A stretch of DNA of 64,000 nt, taken from Cordilura impudica (lineage: Eukaryota > Arthropoda > Insecta > Diptera > Scathophagidae). The position numbers and the translations under genes are program-made. The DNA lies in the NCBI GenBank assembly GCA_963682025.1, contig OY821518.1:147571095-147635094 (forward strand), in the 5' to 3' direction. The notes below the pieces were generated by a model. That model was not told the origin of the DNA. It saw only the letters and a list, made by a program, of their open reading frames with translations, and searched no databases. Positions 33,751 through 45,599 of the stretch are shown here, piece after piece (within the stretch, counting starts at the first letter, position 1; each line of letters starts with the position of its first letter).

Positions 33751-36030
33751 GAAAAATAGAATAGCATAGAAAAAAAAAAAAACGTTTTAGAGCAAGGTTC
33801 CTAAAAGTTTCTTAAGGGGGTAAGGTTTTAAAAGTTAAAAAAAGTCGTATTTTCATAATTCTTTTTTGAAGATATGAATAATGTTGGATTATTTTTTTCA
33901 TATATACGTTATAGCATTATACTTGAAGAATCTTTGAAAAAAATTTCAATTAAAAATTTTAATAAATAAGTCCGTGACAGCGAATCTCCGGAAGCGTTGT
34001 TGTTTTGCGGTGAACATCATAACTCGTTACCGGATCATGTGAAATAAAAAAATCGAAACGCGTTTCAAAGGTGCCATGTTTCCTGTGGTAGTGACGAAGA
34101 GCTTTTAAATTTTTTTTTTTTTTTTTTTTTGGGCAGCATTTTGAAGTGAAAAACGATTTTTGCTATACAATTTCGGGAATTTGTTGTTAAAAAATGGGAA
34201 AGAAAATGGAATCAAAAAACCCTTCGTGGTGATGATGATGATTTATGTGTCGATATAGTGTCTAAAATTACAAAAGAATCGGTCAAGTAGATTTTGAGTT
34301 ATGATGTTGACGGACTTCGAATTTATATACTATGATTTATATACTGTATACCGTATGAGGCCGGTCGCTGAAAACGCTCTATCTTCTTAAGTTTTGCTCT
34401 AATTTATTTAAAATTTTGACACAACACTCTCGATATTTTGTACATTCAGAAAGAGAAACGCAAAATAAAGGTTTTAAAACCTGCCACCCCATAAGGAAGT
34501 GCAAACGCCAATACACCTACAAAAAAGAGAAAAAAATATTTCATATGTCATCATAAATGTGAAATGTAAAAAGCGAATATTTTTTCCAGTTATCTATAAA
34601 TACAAAAAAAAAAATTAGGGCGTATTAGTTTAACTTAAAAAACAAAATTATTATTCCAAATCGCCTTTAATTCTTCTATGATAATTTCAATAAATTATTC
34701 AAATTAAAATCTTAAATATACCTATTTACGTAATTTATGTTTGTCTAAATTTTTTGAAAGCAAATTATGCAAAAATTAATATTATGAGTGAAAAAAAAAA
34801 AAATTTTCCCACCTCTCTTCTGAAATTACAATGTAATTTAATTAAGCAAAGTCAGAATAATTTAAATTTTAAACTTAATATTGCACTATTTTTTCAAGTG
34901 CTTTTCAACAAAGAGATTTAAACGAAATCATACGTTGGACAACAACAAAATCCACATTGAAGATCTCTTTTTTCTCAAATATTTATCAAAAAAAGCATAC
35001 TCTTTGGTAAGTGCTGGCCATCAGAAAACCTGAGCGAAAGCACTCCTAACAATTCAAAACAATTTTGAGATGAAAAACAAAACAGAAAAACGATAAAGTT
35101 TAGTTTGATAAAAAAAAGTATGTATGCATATCGGACGACGTTAAATGAGAAAAATAAAAATGTTTAAAATTTCCTTCATTACTTTTTTTTGTAGAATTTT
35201 TTCATTGACCAACAAAGGGAATTTAAAGAAGAATTTGAATAGATATTAGTTTTTTTTATGCATTTTTTGCGTTCATCTTATTCCATATGTAACACGAAAT
35301 CTGCATATGTAGTGCTATTGTCGTTAGCAGTGCTGCTAATTTTGACAACTTATTTTAATTTCGACGATTTTTCAATTTTTTAAAATGATTTGTTAAATTT
35401 GTTAAAATGATTGAAGATTTAAAATTTTCAGTAGTATAAAAATTGGGATTTCAAGGGTTAACAATTAATGGGTTGTAAATCGAAAATTGAAAATTCAGTG
35501 TAAATTACAAAATATGTATAGATATAATTCTGGGTCAAGTCGTTTCAAAACGGAAACACCTTAAATAGTATCTCCATTTAAGATTTAAGTTTTAATTACG
35601 GCGATACTTTAAACCTATATTATATGTTTCAGGTATAGATACATCTCAATAAAATTATTCAGTTGATTGCTGCGTTAAATTTATTTCGTTGAAATTTCAC
35701 CACTAATACATTTTTATATATAGAAATAACCAATGCTGTAATAATATTCGTAATATGAATGATATAAATAAATTTTATTGCTTCCTTTTGTAATATTTTT
35801 TCGAGTTTTATAAGCGGTAAAAATCTTCTTGTCAATTTCTTGTTTTAAAAATGACAATTTTGGCGATTTAGTTTTCAAAATTGTAGATTTTCAGAAGATT
35901 TTATTAGCAGCACTGGTCGGTAACAAAGAAGAGAGAAAATTGTGTGTGGGGTTGTATAAAATGAGAAAGATTAAATTTTGTTTGTGTATTTCCCATAGCT
36001 TTGTAGGGAGTGCTATGTGTGTATTATTTC
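33751..36030. other. Non-coding body of Helitron copy 2
   Basis: Colinear with the body of copy 1. Differences are scattered substitutions, T-run length changes (a 22-base T-run near 34110), and an extra ~100 bp near 35040-35190. No coding similarity. Confidence 0.7.
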
Positions 36031-36090
36031 AGCGTTACAGAATCAGTCAGTCAGTCAGTGAGTCAGGTATCAGCGTAAATATATATAAGA

Positions 36091-36566
36091 TAGTTTTTAA
36101 TGAACGCTTCTTTATTGTGTCAGCGTTCATTTCCCCGAATTTTCAATAAATGCCGCTTTATTGGGTCAGCGTTTTATTTCCATTTTGGGATTTCACAATT
36201 TGTGTTTATTAATTATTATAACAATGATACTGCAATGTTAAGAGAACATAAAAAATCCCTCAAGATCAAATCTTCTTTTGCAGAGCCACACAACTACACA
36301 CAGAAACCGGATTCGTTGTGGCAACCGAATGCACTGTACTTAGTCTGAGGCAACTGAAATCAAAGCTTGATAGAAGATCCGTTATATGTATATGTTGTTG
36401 TTATGTTTCATTTTCTATTTTGTTCAAAATTCGACGAAGAAGCTTACACTTATTTTGCGTCATCAGATTAGTGCCCCCAAATGCATTTAAATTATCTCGT
36501 ATGTTTTGGCACAGCATTATTTTTGTGTAGATTAAATCAGTAATTCTCTTTAAATATACGCATAAA
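36091..36566. other. Repeated small hairpins, then unassigned DNA
   Basis: 36098-36170 contains consecutive near-copies of an AACGCTTCTTTATTGTGTCA/GCGTTCAT motif (variants GAACGCTTC, TGCCGCTTT). They are similar to the hairpin at 32568 left of Helitron copy 2. The remainder to the Tc3-like ORF has no recognised content. Confidence 0.45.
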
Positions 36567-36960
36567 ATGGGACGAGGAACAGTTTTATCTGTGGAAGAAA
36601 AATCAAAGATTGAAATTTATTATGATTCTGGACTATCCTTCCATAAAATTGCTGAAAAAACTGGAAGGCACAGAAAAACAGTTTGCAGTTATCTTCAAAT
36701 TAAGAAACACTATAGAAAAAACTTCAAGGGCGAAAATAATTGAGTCCTTTCCGAAGCAGACGAGCGAGCCATACTGAGGCAAGTATCAAACTCGGACGAC
36801 TTGTCTACCAAAATCAAAGAAAAAACTGGTGTTAAAGCGAGCTTGTTAACGGTCCAAAGAGTGATTAGGAAGACTGCACAAATACAAGGACAAAAATTAA
36901 AAAAAAAAACACCACTTAATATGTGTTCTAAACACAATATTATTCGTATAACCGAGGTTG
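36567..36960 (+). pseudogene. Tc3-like transposase, N-terminal DNA-binding half
   Basis: It starts MGRGTVLSVEEKSKIEIYYD with a first helix-turn-helix (LSFHKIAEKTGRHRKTVCSYL, resembling Tc3/Tc1 paired-like domains). A stop near 36741 follows. Then in the same sense there is a second HTH-like segment (LSEADERAILRQVSNS, then ASLLTVQRVIRKT). A basic LKKKTPLN stretch is where the catalytic domain would begin. The DDE core is absent: the frame continues into unrelated AT-rich DNA near 36960. Truncated relic. Confidence 0.7.
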
Positions 36961-37200
36961 TCAACGCTAAGAGCCAGAAAAAGGCTAGATTTCATGTTAT
37001 ATTGCTTATATTTTTAACAATGATGTTTAATATTATTAAGATAACAAAGATTTTCTTGCTTTTTTAATTGAAAGCAATTTTTAAATTTTTGTTTCTTTGT
37101 TTATTAGCGATGAATACACATTTTTGCTTGTTGTTGTTTTTTTCTTGCACAAGTGAACGTTCACATGAAAATTTTCTCAACAGAGAGACAGACAGACAGA
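36961..37200. other. AT-rich spacer
   Basis: No recognised gene. It ends with a short AGACAGACAGACAG tract at 37184-37200. Confidence 0.4.
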
Positions 37201-37780
37201 AGTCTCTAGTGGTTTACCTGAGAACCTCTCTCGTTGAAATAACCTCACGGTGCTCTGAACAATGGATCGGAATATGCTCCGCAAAGCGCACCCTTGTGTA
37301 GGAAACTACACTCAGGTACCAATTCAAGATTTGCGTATTTGGGCAACAAATCCCACTCTTTGGTGAGGGGTCGAGGCCTATCTAACCACCTCTACTATTC
37401 TATGGGTCTCAGCGCACGGTTGAATGCAACTTCACATCGAGCTGTGCTCTTCCCGCTATTTTGGGTTTAAACCACAACCACCACGATACTCCCCTAAGGG
37501 CCGTACCCAAAAGTCAGCTCGAATCCGTGATTCCAGGGCTCCTGACTACATGTGGTACCAGATATATATATATATATATATATATATAGCTACTACCAGT
37601 TTAGCTCCGAACAGCCTGTACTGGTGGCCATCGAAAGGCTCAGTCCCATAGCCAAACATCCACCCTGTAGGTGAGTGCATAGGTACACGACTAAACACTT
37701 CTAGAAGGTCTTGAGTACACACGCAGACAGACAGACGGACATCGCCAGATCGGCTTCTCATTCTATAAGGATCAAAAATG
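37201..37780. repeat. GC-richer block of transposon type, with (TA)n and GTCY tracts
   Basis: The composition rises sharply. An uninterrupted (TA) microsatellite lies at 37561-37588, and a CAGACAGACAGACGGACATCG tract (two short pieces) near 37722-37742 resembles the GTCY elements elsewhere in the window. Codon frames show no recognised protein. It may be the UTR of an unidentified retroelement; family unknown. Confidence 0.4.
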
Positions 37781-38400
37781 AGTATGGGTTCTCTGATATT
37801 TGTTTCAATAAATTACAAACAGCTATACTTAGTAATCTCAGAAAGTGATGCTGAGACTGCTTATAAAACAACTGCTATTAAAACTGGTGCAAATTGTCAG
37901 AATCATATTCTGAGCCGATTTAATTAGTTAGTAAATATTAATAATATTATTACTAATAATAGACACATTTCAGATGTAACCATTAAACCACAAAAAGCTG
38001 TAACAAGCGAATCATACTTGATTACAAATGTAGTAAACTCTAATTTAAAAAATCGAGAAACAGTGTCACTTTTGTTTCAAATTCTTAATAAAAAATCAGC
38101 AAATAAACCCAAGAGTTGCTTCTAGTTTCCAAATGGGAAAACATAAGGCCTTAATTTTTTTTATTTTTTTTCAATGATGTAATAAATTTATAAATCTTAA
38201 TCGCTCAGAATTAAAACAGATAACCGAAATAAATCAGCGAAGTTTGAGGAAAGCATCAGTTTTTGTTTTATTTATCTATTACATAAGGCGATGAAAGAAT
38301 TCGTTGCAGACTATTTGAATAAAAATATATTACAATAAATTAATTAGATATTATGTATTTAAAAACAATATAATATTACTTTAAATATTGATGACATTAG
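37781..38400. other. AT-rich spacer
   Basis: No gene or clear repeat recognised. Confidence 0.4.
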
Positions 38401-39880
38401 TAGAAAAATCAATCAAATTATAACGGTTTTTAAAATCCAAGCAAATACTTGCAAAATTTTCTGCAAGTCGTCACATAATTCAATTGGGCAAGTAGTTGAG
38501 CTTATTTTCATTGAAGTTTTATCATTTGGCAAAAAGTTATTGGTGGGTTGCGTTTATAGGCCAAATAAGAGAATACCTTTGACCGTTTTGTATTTTACGC
38601 TTGAGAATCTCGCCTCAGAGTATGATGATATATTCATTACTGGTGATTTTAATTCAAATGTCTTAATGGAGACGACCCTCCCTGATAATATGTTATCGCT
38701 TGGTCTTTTTCCAGTAAATATGATAAATCCAACACACCATACATCCACATCAAGCACGCTGATTGACCTTTTCTTTGTGTCTAACACCGCGAATATAATG
38801 CTGTATGATCAGATATCAGCTCCATGTTTTTCTAAACATGACCTGATCTTTCTAACATATAACTTTCAAGTTCAACAAGTTAATCAGTTTTTTAGTTATC
38901 GTGACTTTAAACACTTACATTTTAATCATTTATATGAATATTCATCTCACATTGCTTGGAGTGACATCTATTTTATGTCTTCCGTGGATGAGCAATCATC
39001 ATTTTTGGAGCACAATATTCAACACCTTTTTGATTTAACTATACCACTGAAACACAAGAGGTGGAGGAGATTTAAAACATCTGAGCTTAAAATACAATAT
39101 TCCATTGCCAGGAGAAATGTTAATAAACATATCAGATATGCTAAAACCGAATATTATTCCAAGCGGTTTAGCACTGCCATCATTTCTCGACAGACTTGGA
39201 ATACTATTCGTAAAATAGGAATTGCAATGCGAACAACAACATTGCTTGCCAAGTAGATGCAAATATGCTTAACAGAACGTTTACCAACGCACCTGGTAAA
39301 CGTTTTTATAATTTTTCCTCAGATACCTTAAATACAGATAACGGGATAATCAGCGAACATTTTCAATTTTCTTCCGTTCCTCAAAATGACCTTATTTCAA
39401 TGTGCTCTTTAATAAAATCAAATGCAATGGGCAGTGATAACTTACACCCAAAATTTATAAGATTACTTCTACCCCTGATTTTGCCGTATGTTACTCATCT
39501 GTTTAATACTAATATAATGTCTTGTATGTACCCGCTAAACTGGAAACATGCAAAAATTGTGCCATTACCTAAGTCAAATGGAAAATTCAGACCTGTAGCC
39601 ATATTGTGTTTTCTATCGAAAGTCTTGGAAAAACTGTTGTATAAACAAATGATTTCTTATATCAATACTCATAATACTCATAATTGCAGTACGCAATCTG
39701 GGTTTCGTCAGAGCCATACCTGCGTTACGGCTCCTGTGGAAGTTAGTGAGAACATACGGCAAGGATTGGAAAAAGGATATATAAACTTTTTAGTGCTTCT
39801 AGACCATTCTAAGGCCTTCGATACGGTAGACCATGATATACTCCTTGGAAAACTGAAACACTTTTTTATATTTATGTTTT
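38400..39880 (+). pseudogene. LINE fragment (CR1/Jockey group): endonuclease end and RT start
   Basis: The frame carries LLVGCVYRPNK and FITGDFNSNVL (the endonuclease GDFN motif), a LIDLFFVSN block and SKHDLIFLTY. A stop at 39256 and a shift lead to the second open frame (39265-39903). This has IKSNAMGSDNLHPKFIRLLL, WKHAKIVPLPKSN, a degraded RPVAI motif, TQSGFRQSHTC and LVLLDHSKAFDTVDHDILL (RT motif A). Everything after motif A, including the YADD box, is missing because a GTCY element begins at ~39870. The 5' part is also lost. Confidence 0.8.
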
Positions 39881-40170
39881 TTGTGGGTTTTTTTGAACTG
39901 TGAATGCTATTGTACAACATTTATGTTCAGACACTAAAATATTACAACAAACAGGCTGGGTTTTTTGTTATTTTAGAGGTGTCTACAAATATTTGCTCAT
40001 GTCTCACCTCAATGACTCCCTATTTGCTCCAATATAAATACCAACCTGGTGGGAATAATGGCAAACAATATTATCGCAACCTTACGCACGGACAGACGGA
40101 CATTTCTATATCGACTCGAGCTGGGATAAGGGTCAATAATATATATACTCTATGGGGTTGGAAATTAGAA
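39870..40170. repeat. GTCY interspersed element, family 2 (copy 2)
   Basis: Shares ordered blocks with 5395-5817: GTTCAGACACTAAAATATTACAACAAAC-like start, GGCTGGGTTTT, AGAGGTGTCTA, AATACCAACCTGGTGGGAAT, ACGGACAGACGGACAT, and TATATCGACTCGAGCTGGGA. It stops at TATGGGGTTGGAAATTAG without the GGAGGGTATAAAA end, so it is truncated. It replaces the 3' half of the preceding LINE. Confidence 0.65.
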
Positions 40171-40676
40171 AACTAATATTAGATATTTTAAGCATAAGTC
40201 TTAAAAGTTTCTATATAATTTATTTCCAAATTATACAGTTCTATGCAATTGTACATAAATTCCTAAAACAATCGTAACCGATGGTGATAAACCAATTTTT
40301 GTTGTTATCTGTAAAGAAATCATTAGTGTTATAAAGAGAATCCACAAAATTTTACAACTGTTGACAACTTTCAGCCCATAGCAACATAAATCTATTCATT
40401 ATTTGCAGTATAAAGACATGTAACTATGGGAAAATCGTGCATTTAACTCGAGTTCTTAGTTAAATGAAACTCTTTATCCAATGGATTACGATCCTTAGAT
40501 TTCGCTATAATAATAACGTCTTGAAAGACGGGTTCGTCTTCTGTTAAACAGGCGACAACATTGTGAGAAAGATTTTCGGTTCGTAAAACAGAATCATTGA
40601 GATGGATGACAGAGTAGCAGACATGCGACGGACTATCCCTGTGTTGAACTAATAGCCAAGGTGTTCAATGCCAACC
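40171..40676. other. Unassigned spacer
   Basis: No gene recognised. A moderately balanced composition around 40440-40670 shows no family similarity I can name. Confidence 0.4.
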
Positions 40677-40838
40677 TTATAGCATAGACAGACGACAGCG
40701 TTAATTTGCATTAGCAGTGTTACTAAAGCAAATTAAAATTTACCCTGACAGACGACAGTTTTTGCATTTAGTAAACAGCTGTTTGTTTGTAAACAACTGT
40801 TTGCCAACTAATTTTTTTACATTTACATCAAAATAAAA

Positions 40839-42148
40839 TGGATAGAAGGAAGAAAGTGCGATTAGCAGCTATGCTGTTGGTGAAAAATCAGGATTTATTT
40901 GACAAAAAGCTGAAAATACTTTTGCTGAAACTGCTCTACAACGTAAAAATTGTACATGCACTAGCAACAGTAAATCTGAACGTGTTCTGCAAGTTGGGAT
41001 TGCAGTAGATAACTCTGAACCAAAAGAAAAGCAATTGTGGAAATTTGTAAGTTTTATATTATCTTTTCATGGAGGATATAATTCATATATAGAATTTTTT
41101 ACAGGACCGCAACAGCACTTTTTGGTAGTGTGACGTGCTGACGATGGACGACAACAGATTCAAGGAAAACTTTCGCGTCAACAGGAAGCCTTTCCAAAAA
41201 TTGTGTGAAAAAGTTAAAAATACCAATATGAGGCTTTGTATTCCACTCGATAGTGGCAATATCATTGTTCGCATTTGGAACGGCAGCGGAGTACAGGACA
41301 ATTGGTAGTTTATTCGTTGTGGGACGCAGTACCGTTGGTGAAATTGTTATAGATTTTCGCAAGGCGATATCTAATAACCTAGGTCAATATATTAATTCCT
41401 ATCCTCCACATCCCCAAGAAATTAAACACGTTGTGGATGAGTTCGAACAACTCGGGTTCCACAATTATTTGGAGCAGTAGATGGATGCCACATAGAAATT
41501 CAGCCAAAAAAAGAGGATGCAGTAGACTACCACAATTATATGGGCTGGTATTCAGTAGTTTTATTAGCAAGTTTTGATTACAGGTAAATTTTCTTTTAAA
41601 GGTTATTGAAAATTTTTTAATTTATGCTTTCTTTCTTTCGCAGATCAAAATTCACATACATAAACATTGGATCAAGTGGGAAAAACAATGACTCCTACAT
41701 TTTCGAAAAAAGCTCCTTAAAAAGATTTCATGAAAGATTTCACTCAAAACAGCAAAGTAATTGCCGACATCAATGTGCCTGTGCTGCTTATTGGCGATTC
41801 TGCTTTTCGCTTATCGCGGTACATGATGAAGCCATTCCCATATTCAATAAATCAGCCAGAAATAGAAAAAAACTTCAACTATCAACTGTCTAGATGTCGT
41901 CGTGTAATTGAAAATGCATTTTGCCAACTTAAAGCTAGATTCCGAAGAATAGGTACGGGCTTACAAGTAGCACCAAAAAATGTTAACGTTATCATAAAAA
42001 CATGCTGCATTTTGCACAACTTTTTGAAAATGGAAAACGATGAAGTTTCTTCCGCATGGATGCAAAATATTGCTGGAGAGACAACTGCACGAAGCCAGCC
42101 CAACCACTCAACAAGAGTTGGAGAAAATGATGTAACTTCGAGTTTTAG
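40839..42148 (+). pseudogene. Harbinger transposase (DDE_Tnp_4 type), three exons, one frameshift
   Basis: The ATG at 40839 (MDRRKKVRLAAMLLV) begins a first exon with a frame change near 40905. An intron is bounded by GTAAGT (~41047) and TTTTTTACAG (~41104). Exon 2 holds FKENFRVNRKPFQKLCEKV, AEYRTIGSLFVVGRSTVGEI and, one base out of frame at ~41470, GAVDGCHIEI (first catalytic Asp) with YHNYMGWYSVVLLASFDYR. A second intron runs GTAAAT...TTTCGCAG (41582-41642). Exon 3 has NIGSSGKNNDSYIFEKSS, LLIGDSAFRLS (second Asp), and RCRRVIENAFCQLKARFRR (Glu). All three catalytic residues are visible. Confidence 0.85.
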
Positions 42149-42271
42149 TAAGTACAAACACTATGATTATGAATGTACTATAACTATATACATATGTCGT
42201 TATATTTTTATTATACATGCATAAAATATTTTTATGAGTTTACATTTTTTCAATCAAAGTTTTCATTAAAT

Positions 42272-43172
42272 CTATGAACTGTTTGGAATTTTCGTTTGCT
42301 CCCGAATAGAAGTCACGACTTGATTTGACAGTGATTGGCTGTCCTCTACCACACTTTTCAGCATCACATTTTGCTCTTTCATCATTTTTACCACTTCACC
42401 TAAATGGTTTCTCTTTCTTGCAGATGACGATGAAGCTGCGGCAAACGTGGTGTCAGGAGAAGACAGTGGTGAAGGAGGTGCGGAAAGCAACACTGGTGAT
42501 GACAATGGCTGAGACATCGGCGAAGGCAATGGCTGTGACACCGGCGATGGCAATGGCTGTGACACCGGCGATGGTAATGGCTGTGACTCCGGCGATGGCT
42601 GGTAGCTTTCGTCTGATGTATTTATCTAATTAAATAAAATTTTTCTTAATATTTTCATATATATAAAATTTTTATTCTTACATGTGAAAAGCTTTCCAAA
42701 ATTTCAGCACTATTGGCCGCAGTGCTACCAGTTATCCAGTGCACAGCATTGTAGAACTTCCACTGCAATGGGCTCTCACCAGAAGGTCCCATTTCCTTTT
42801 TCTCCTCTCTACAAATTTCAATACACATACGTATATATATTTTGTGTCAAAAAAGTTATTGTGATATACAAAAAATTATCTGTATTTTTGCGTGAAGTTC
42901 CTTATCTTCACGTGCTCATCTTCCTGGCTAAATTTGTTGAACATTTGAACCGAAATTTCCTTATAGATGTGCCCATTTCTTTTAGCACGCCGCAAATCGG
43001 TGGCACGTTCCGTCCACAGCTCTACCAGAACATTCGCATCTGCATCACTCCAGACACTTCTTTTTTGCCCTTGGAAATCTTGAAATGGAAAAAAGCATTT
43101 GGATTTTAATATGTCTTTTTCTTTTATTGATAAGCACAATTAAAATACTCACCTTTGCTGGTTTTGAATCCA
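42272..43172 (-). CDS. Harbinger accessory Myb/SANT-like DNA-binding protein, multi-exon
   Basis: On the minus strand a start (MDSKPAK, ~43172) precedes a GTGAGT donor. The next exon encodes RSVWSDADANVLVELWTERA with ATDLRRAKRNGHIYKEIS, a tryptophan-bearing SANT/Myb trihelix. A further exon has MGPSGG-like and WKFYNAVHWITG segments. The last exon is Pro/Ser-rich, with five-fold SQPLPSPV-type repeats from an 18-bp minisatellite (42510-42600), and a C-terminal coiled segment (EVVKMMKEQNVMLKSVVEDS). This partner normally recruits the transposase to DNA and the nucleus. Exon joins are not verified, and one join appears out of phase by my reading. Confidence 0.75.
42505..42605. repeat. 18-bp coding minisatellite
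   Basis: About five copies of the unit ATGGCTGTGACACCGGCG (variants GACTCC, GACATC), encoding SPVSQPLP on the minus strand. It lies within the Myb-like gene. Confidence 0.85.
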
Positions 43173-43381
43173 TTTTTATTTGTACAAATTAAACAATTTG
43201 ACAACAGCTGATTGATTATCGACTGTGTTACCAGATTTATATAGCTAAATTCAGTATAAATGCACTCTGATATCTTGCATTTACGTCAAAGCTAATACGC
43301 ACTACGAAGGGGATAATTCACAAGTAAATTTGAATTAAGACTGCTAATGCAAATTAACGCTGTCGTCTGTCTATGCTATTA

Positions 43382-43825
43382 TTATGGAAGCTTTAAAAGC
43401 CAGTAAAAATTGGGTTTCGATTATTTGTATTGCTATTTTAGCCAGTGCTTTTAAATTTACTGCTTCAAAATAACGTATTTCTAGAACATCCAATTCCCTT
43501 GCATTAAATCATCCGAATAATTGACATTCCACACTGTTGCTATTCTTTATGTTTTGTCATCCCTGATTAAAACATCTGTTATGAAGGAAATCTGAAAATT
43601 ATCTTTTGGCTAAATAATTTCCTTTTGATTAGGGTTTCCAAGCATCCGGATTTTCTGAAACCGCGGTAATCGGATAGACATTTTGGAATTATCCAGCGGA
43701 TACCGGATAACCGTAAAAAAACATTTTTTTTTTATTGAACTTCACACATATTACTTTAATTTCATATAATTAAAATTATATTTTCTGATTTTTTTTCAAC
43801 TTAAATAATAGTATTTTAGAAACAT
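43382..43825. other. Unassigned AT-rich spacer
   Basis: No gene or family repeat recognised between the Harbinger and the next TIR element. Confidence 0.4.
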
Positions 43826-44047
43826 TAATGCATGAAACACATAAACGACAGCGGCTACACGACTAAAGCCTGTCAAAAATAAAAAAACACACGTTTATAT
43901 GAAAACGATTATTTTGACACCAACACAGATACACGGCTACATGACAACTTTTGTCGCTGTAGTCAACTTAGGATAATATAAATTTTTGTCGGCTACAAAA
44001 CAAAAATAGTGTTGACAATATAACAAAATATGTATCTAAAAGACATT

Positions 44048-44425
44048 CAGGTATATGATGGAAATCGGTCGATTTCAAAAGTGAAAACGATTTTAAAATC
44101 GACAACGGTGTGATGAATTTCGATCGATTACAACAATATATTGACAAGTTGTAGTGAAAATTGTGAAATTACAATCAAACATTTATGAAATTTATAAGTA
44201 AATATTTAGAAAATCATAAAATGTCGATTATTTTGGCAGCATCATGTTTGTTATTAGAAGAGGACAATAAAAAAGAACACATAAAGAGGAAACATTTACC
44301 TGACAACTCGGATCCACAGAACAAAGTGGAATTTGAAATCGACACTATAAAATGAAAAATTTAAACACAACCTTAATTGAATTTAAATCGTTTTAGTGTC
44401 TAAATCGATTTCCATCACATATCTG
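44048..44425. repeat. MITE 'CAGGTATRTG' family, copy 1
   Basis: The ends CAGGTATATGATGGAAATCG and CGATTTCCATCACATATCTG are inverted repeats. ATT flanks both sides (44045-44047, 44426-44428). The interior matches 54905-55230, including TTGTTATTAGAAGAGGA and ACAACTCGGATCCACAGAAC. Non-coding. Confidence 0.8.
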
Positions 44426-44894
44426 ATTAGTTCTATGAAATATTTTATTTCGTTAAAAAAATTATTCGCAAAATGAAATGCTATAATAACCCCATTAATA
44501 ATTGTGACGGCCGTACGAAAAATTTTGCTATGTAGTGTACTCACACAAAAGAAAAAAACTATAACACGTAAACAACACCTTATATGGTAATATCGTTTGC
44601 CAATTTCTGTTTGTTGCAAAAAAAAAAAAAGATTCTATTTTTAACAGAGTTCAGAAAAAAACACACACTGAATAAAAAACTCGTACATATATGTAAACAA
44701 ACATAACTTAGACCAACCAATTAGACCATATCAATTATGTTTGTTTTTAAATTTTCTTCGGTGCCCAACACAATCATGACTGTGTTCGTTTCAATATTTC
44801 GTTATTTACACGAACATTTTTTTAGCACGCACTTTTAGTTTCAATCACACATAAACCACAGATTTTTGAGTGTTCCTTTATTTGAAGTTCATAT

Positions 44895-45090
44895 TCTGGT
44901 ACGTGTACTGAAAAAAAAAACAGAACATGTACAATAAACAGGTTCGAGTTCAGTTATATTTTAAGTCGTGTTGTGGCTCGTGTACTAAGAAAAAACAGAA
45001 CATATACAATAAACAGGTTCGAGTTCAGTTATATTTTAAGTCGTGTTTTATTTTAAGTCCTGTTTAAAATATAACTGAACTCGAACCTTA
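44895..45090. repeat. Two direct ~75-bp repeats plus an inverted third copy
   Basis: Units around 44899-44970 and 44972-45045 share CGTGTACT.A, AACAGAACATRTACAATAAA and CAGGTTCGAGTTCAGTTATA. At 45062-45090 the complement (TATAACTGAACTCGAACCTT) appears, able to form a hairpin with the second unit. Confidence 0.8.
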
Positions 45091-45599
45091 ACATTGGCTT
45101 ACCTTGTTCCCCTCATCGTTAGATGTAGTATTTTTTTTACATAGGAATTTAGTGAATGTATGAGTGTTGGTTACATGAATATGAATGTTCTCAATGAATG
45201 GAGTTTTTTTTGAAACAGGTTTTTATCTTGAGATAAATGAATGAATGAAGGTTGGATAGAAAGAAAATATGATTTGGATATTGAGTCGAGTTTTGATTGT
45301 GAAAGTGTAAGGTTGAGGAAAAATCTTAGTTTACAGATAATGTAGAGTTTAAGAAAGTTAATGTAGAGTTAAGAAAGTTAAATAAGTAAAGTTTTAAAAT
45401 AAGTCACCAGATTTAAGAAATTTTAAATTTAAGAAAGACTTAATTCAGTTTAAAAAAAATAAAGAAAGAGAGGTTTAAGAAAATTAAAGAAATTTCAAAT
45501 GAAGTAAAAAGTTAATAATTTTAATTAAAGTTTTGGTCATTGGTGCCAAAAGGTCGCTTAAGATTACCTAACGTAAACAGAAGTTAAAAAAAAAAGAGT

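Larger units (their letters stand above)
32643..36090 (-). mobile_element. Helitron copy 2
   Basis: The minus-strand 3' end is CTAG at 32646-32643, with a slightly imperfect hairpin (GGCGCCTAGGTGCC). The 5' end reads TCTTATATATATTTACGCTG at 36090. Insertion is between A and T. It is colinear with copy 1 (15957-19683) but lacks most of the helicase fragment: the shared sequence jumps at CGTGACAAAG, which is duplicated at the breakpoint (32980-33002). Non-autonomous. Confidence 0.85.
40680..43378 (+). mobile_element. PIF/Harbinger transposon, near-complete
   Basis: Terminal inverted repeats of about 38 bp are perfect by eye: TAGCATAGACAGACGACAGC at the left and its complement at the right (…GCTGTCGTCTGTCTATGCTA). 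The flanking 3-bp duplication is TTA at 40677-40679 and 43379-43381, the TWA type of this superfamily. It encodes a plus-strand DDE transposase and a minus-strand Myb/SANT-like protein, the standard two-gene set, arranged convergently. Only one clear frameshift was seen in the catalytic gene. Confidence 0.92.

Noticed and set aside
41083..41570. Minus-strand ORFs overlapping the Harbinger transposase
   Set aside because: Shadows of the plus-strand transposase, whose motifs and splice sites fit the family.
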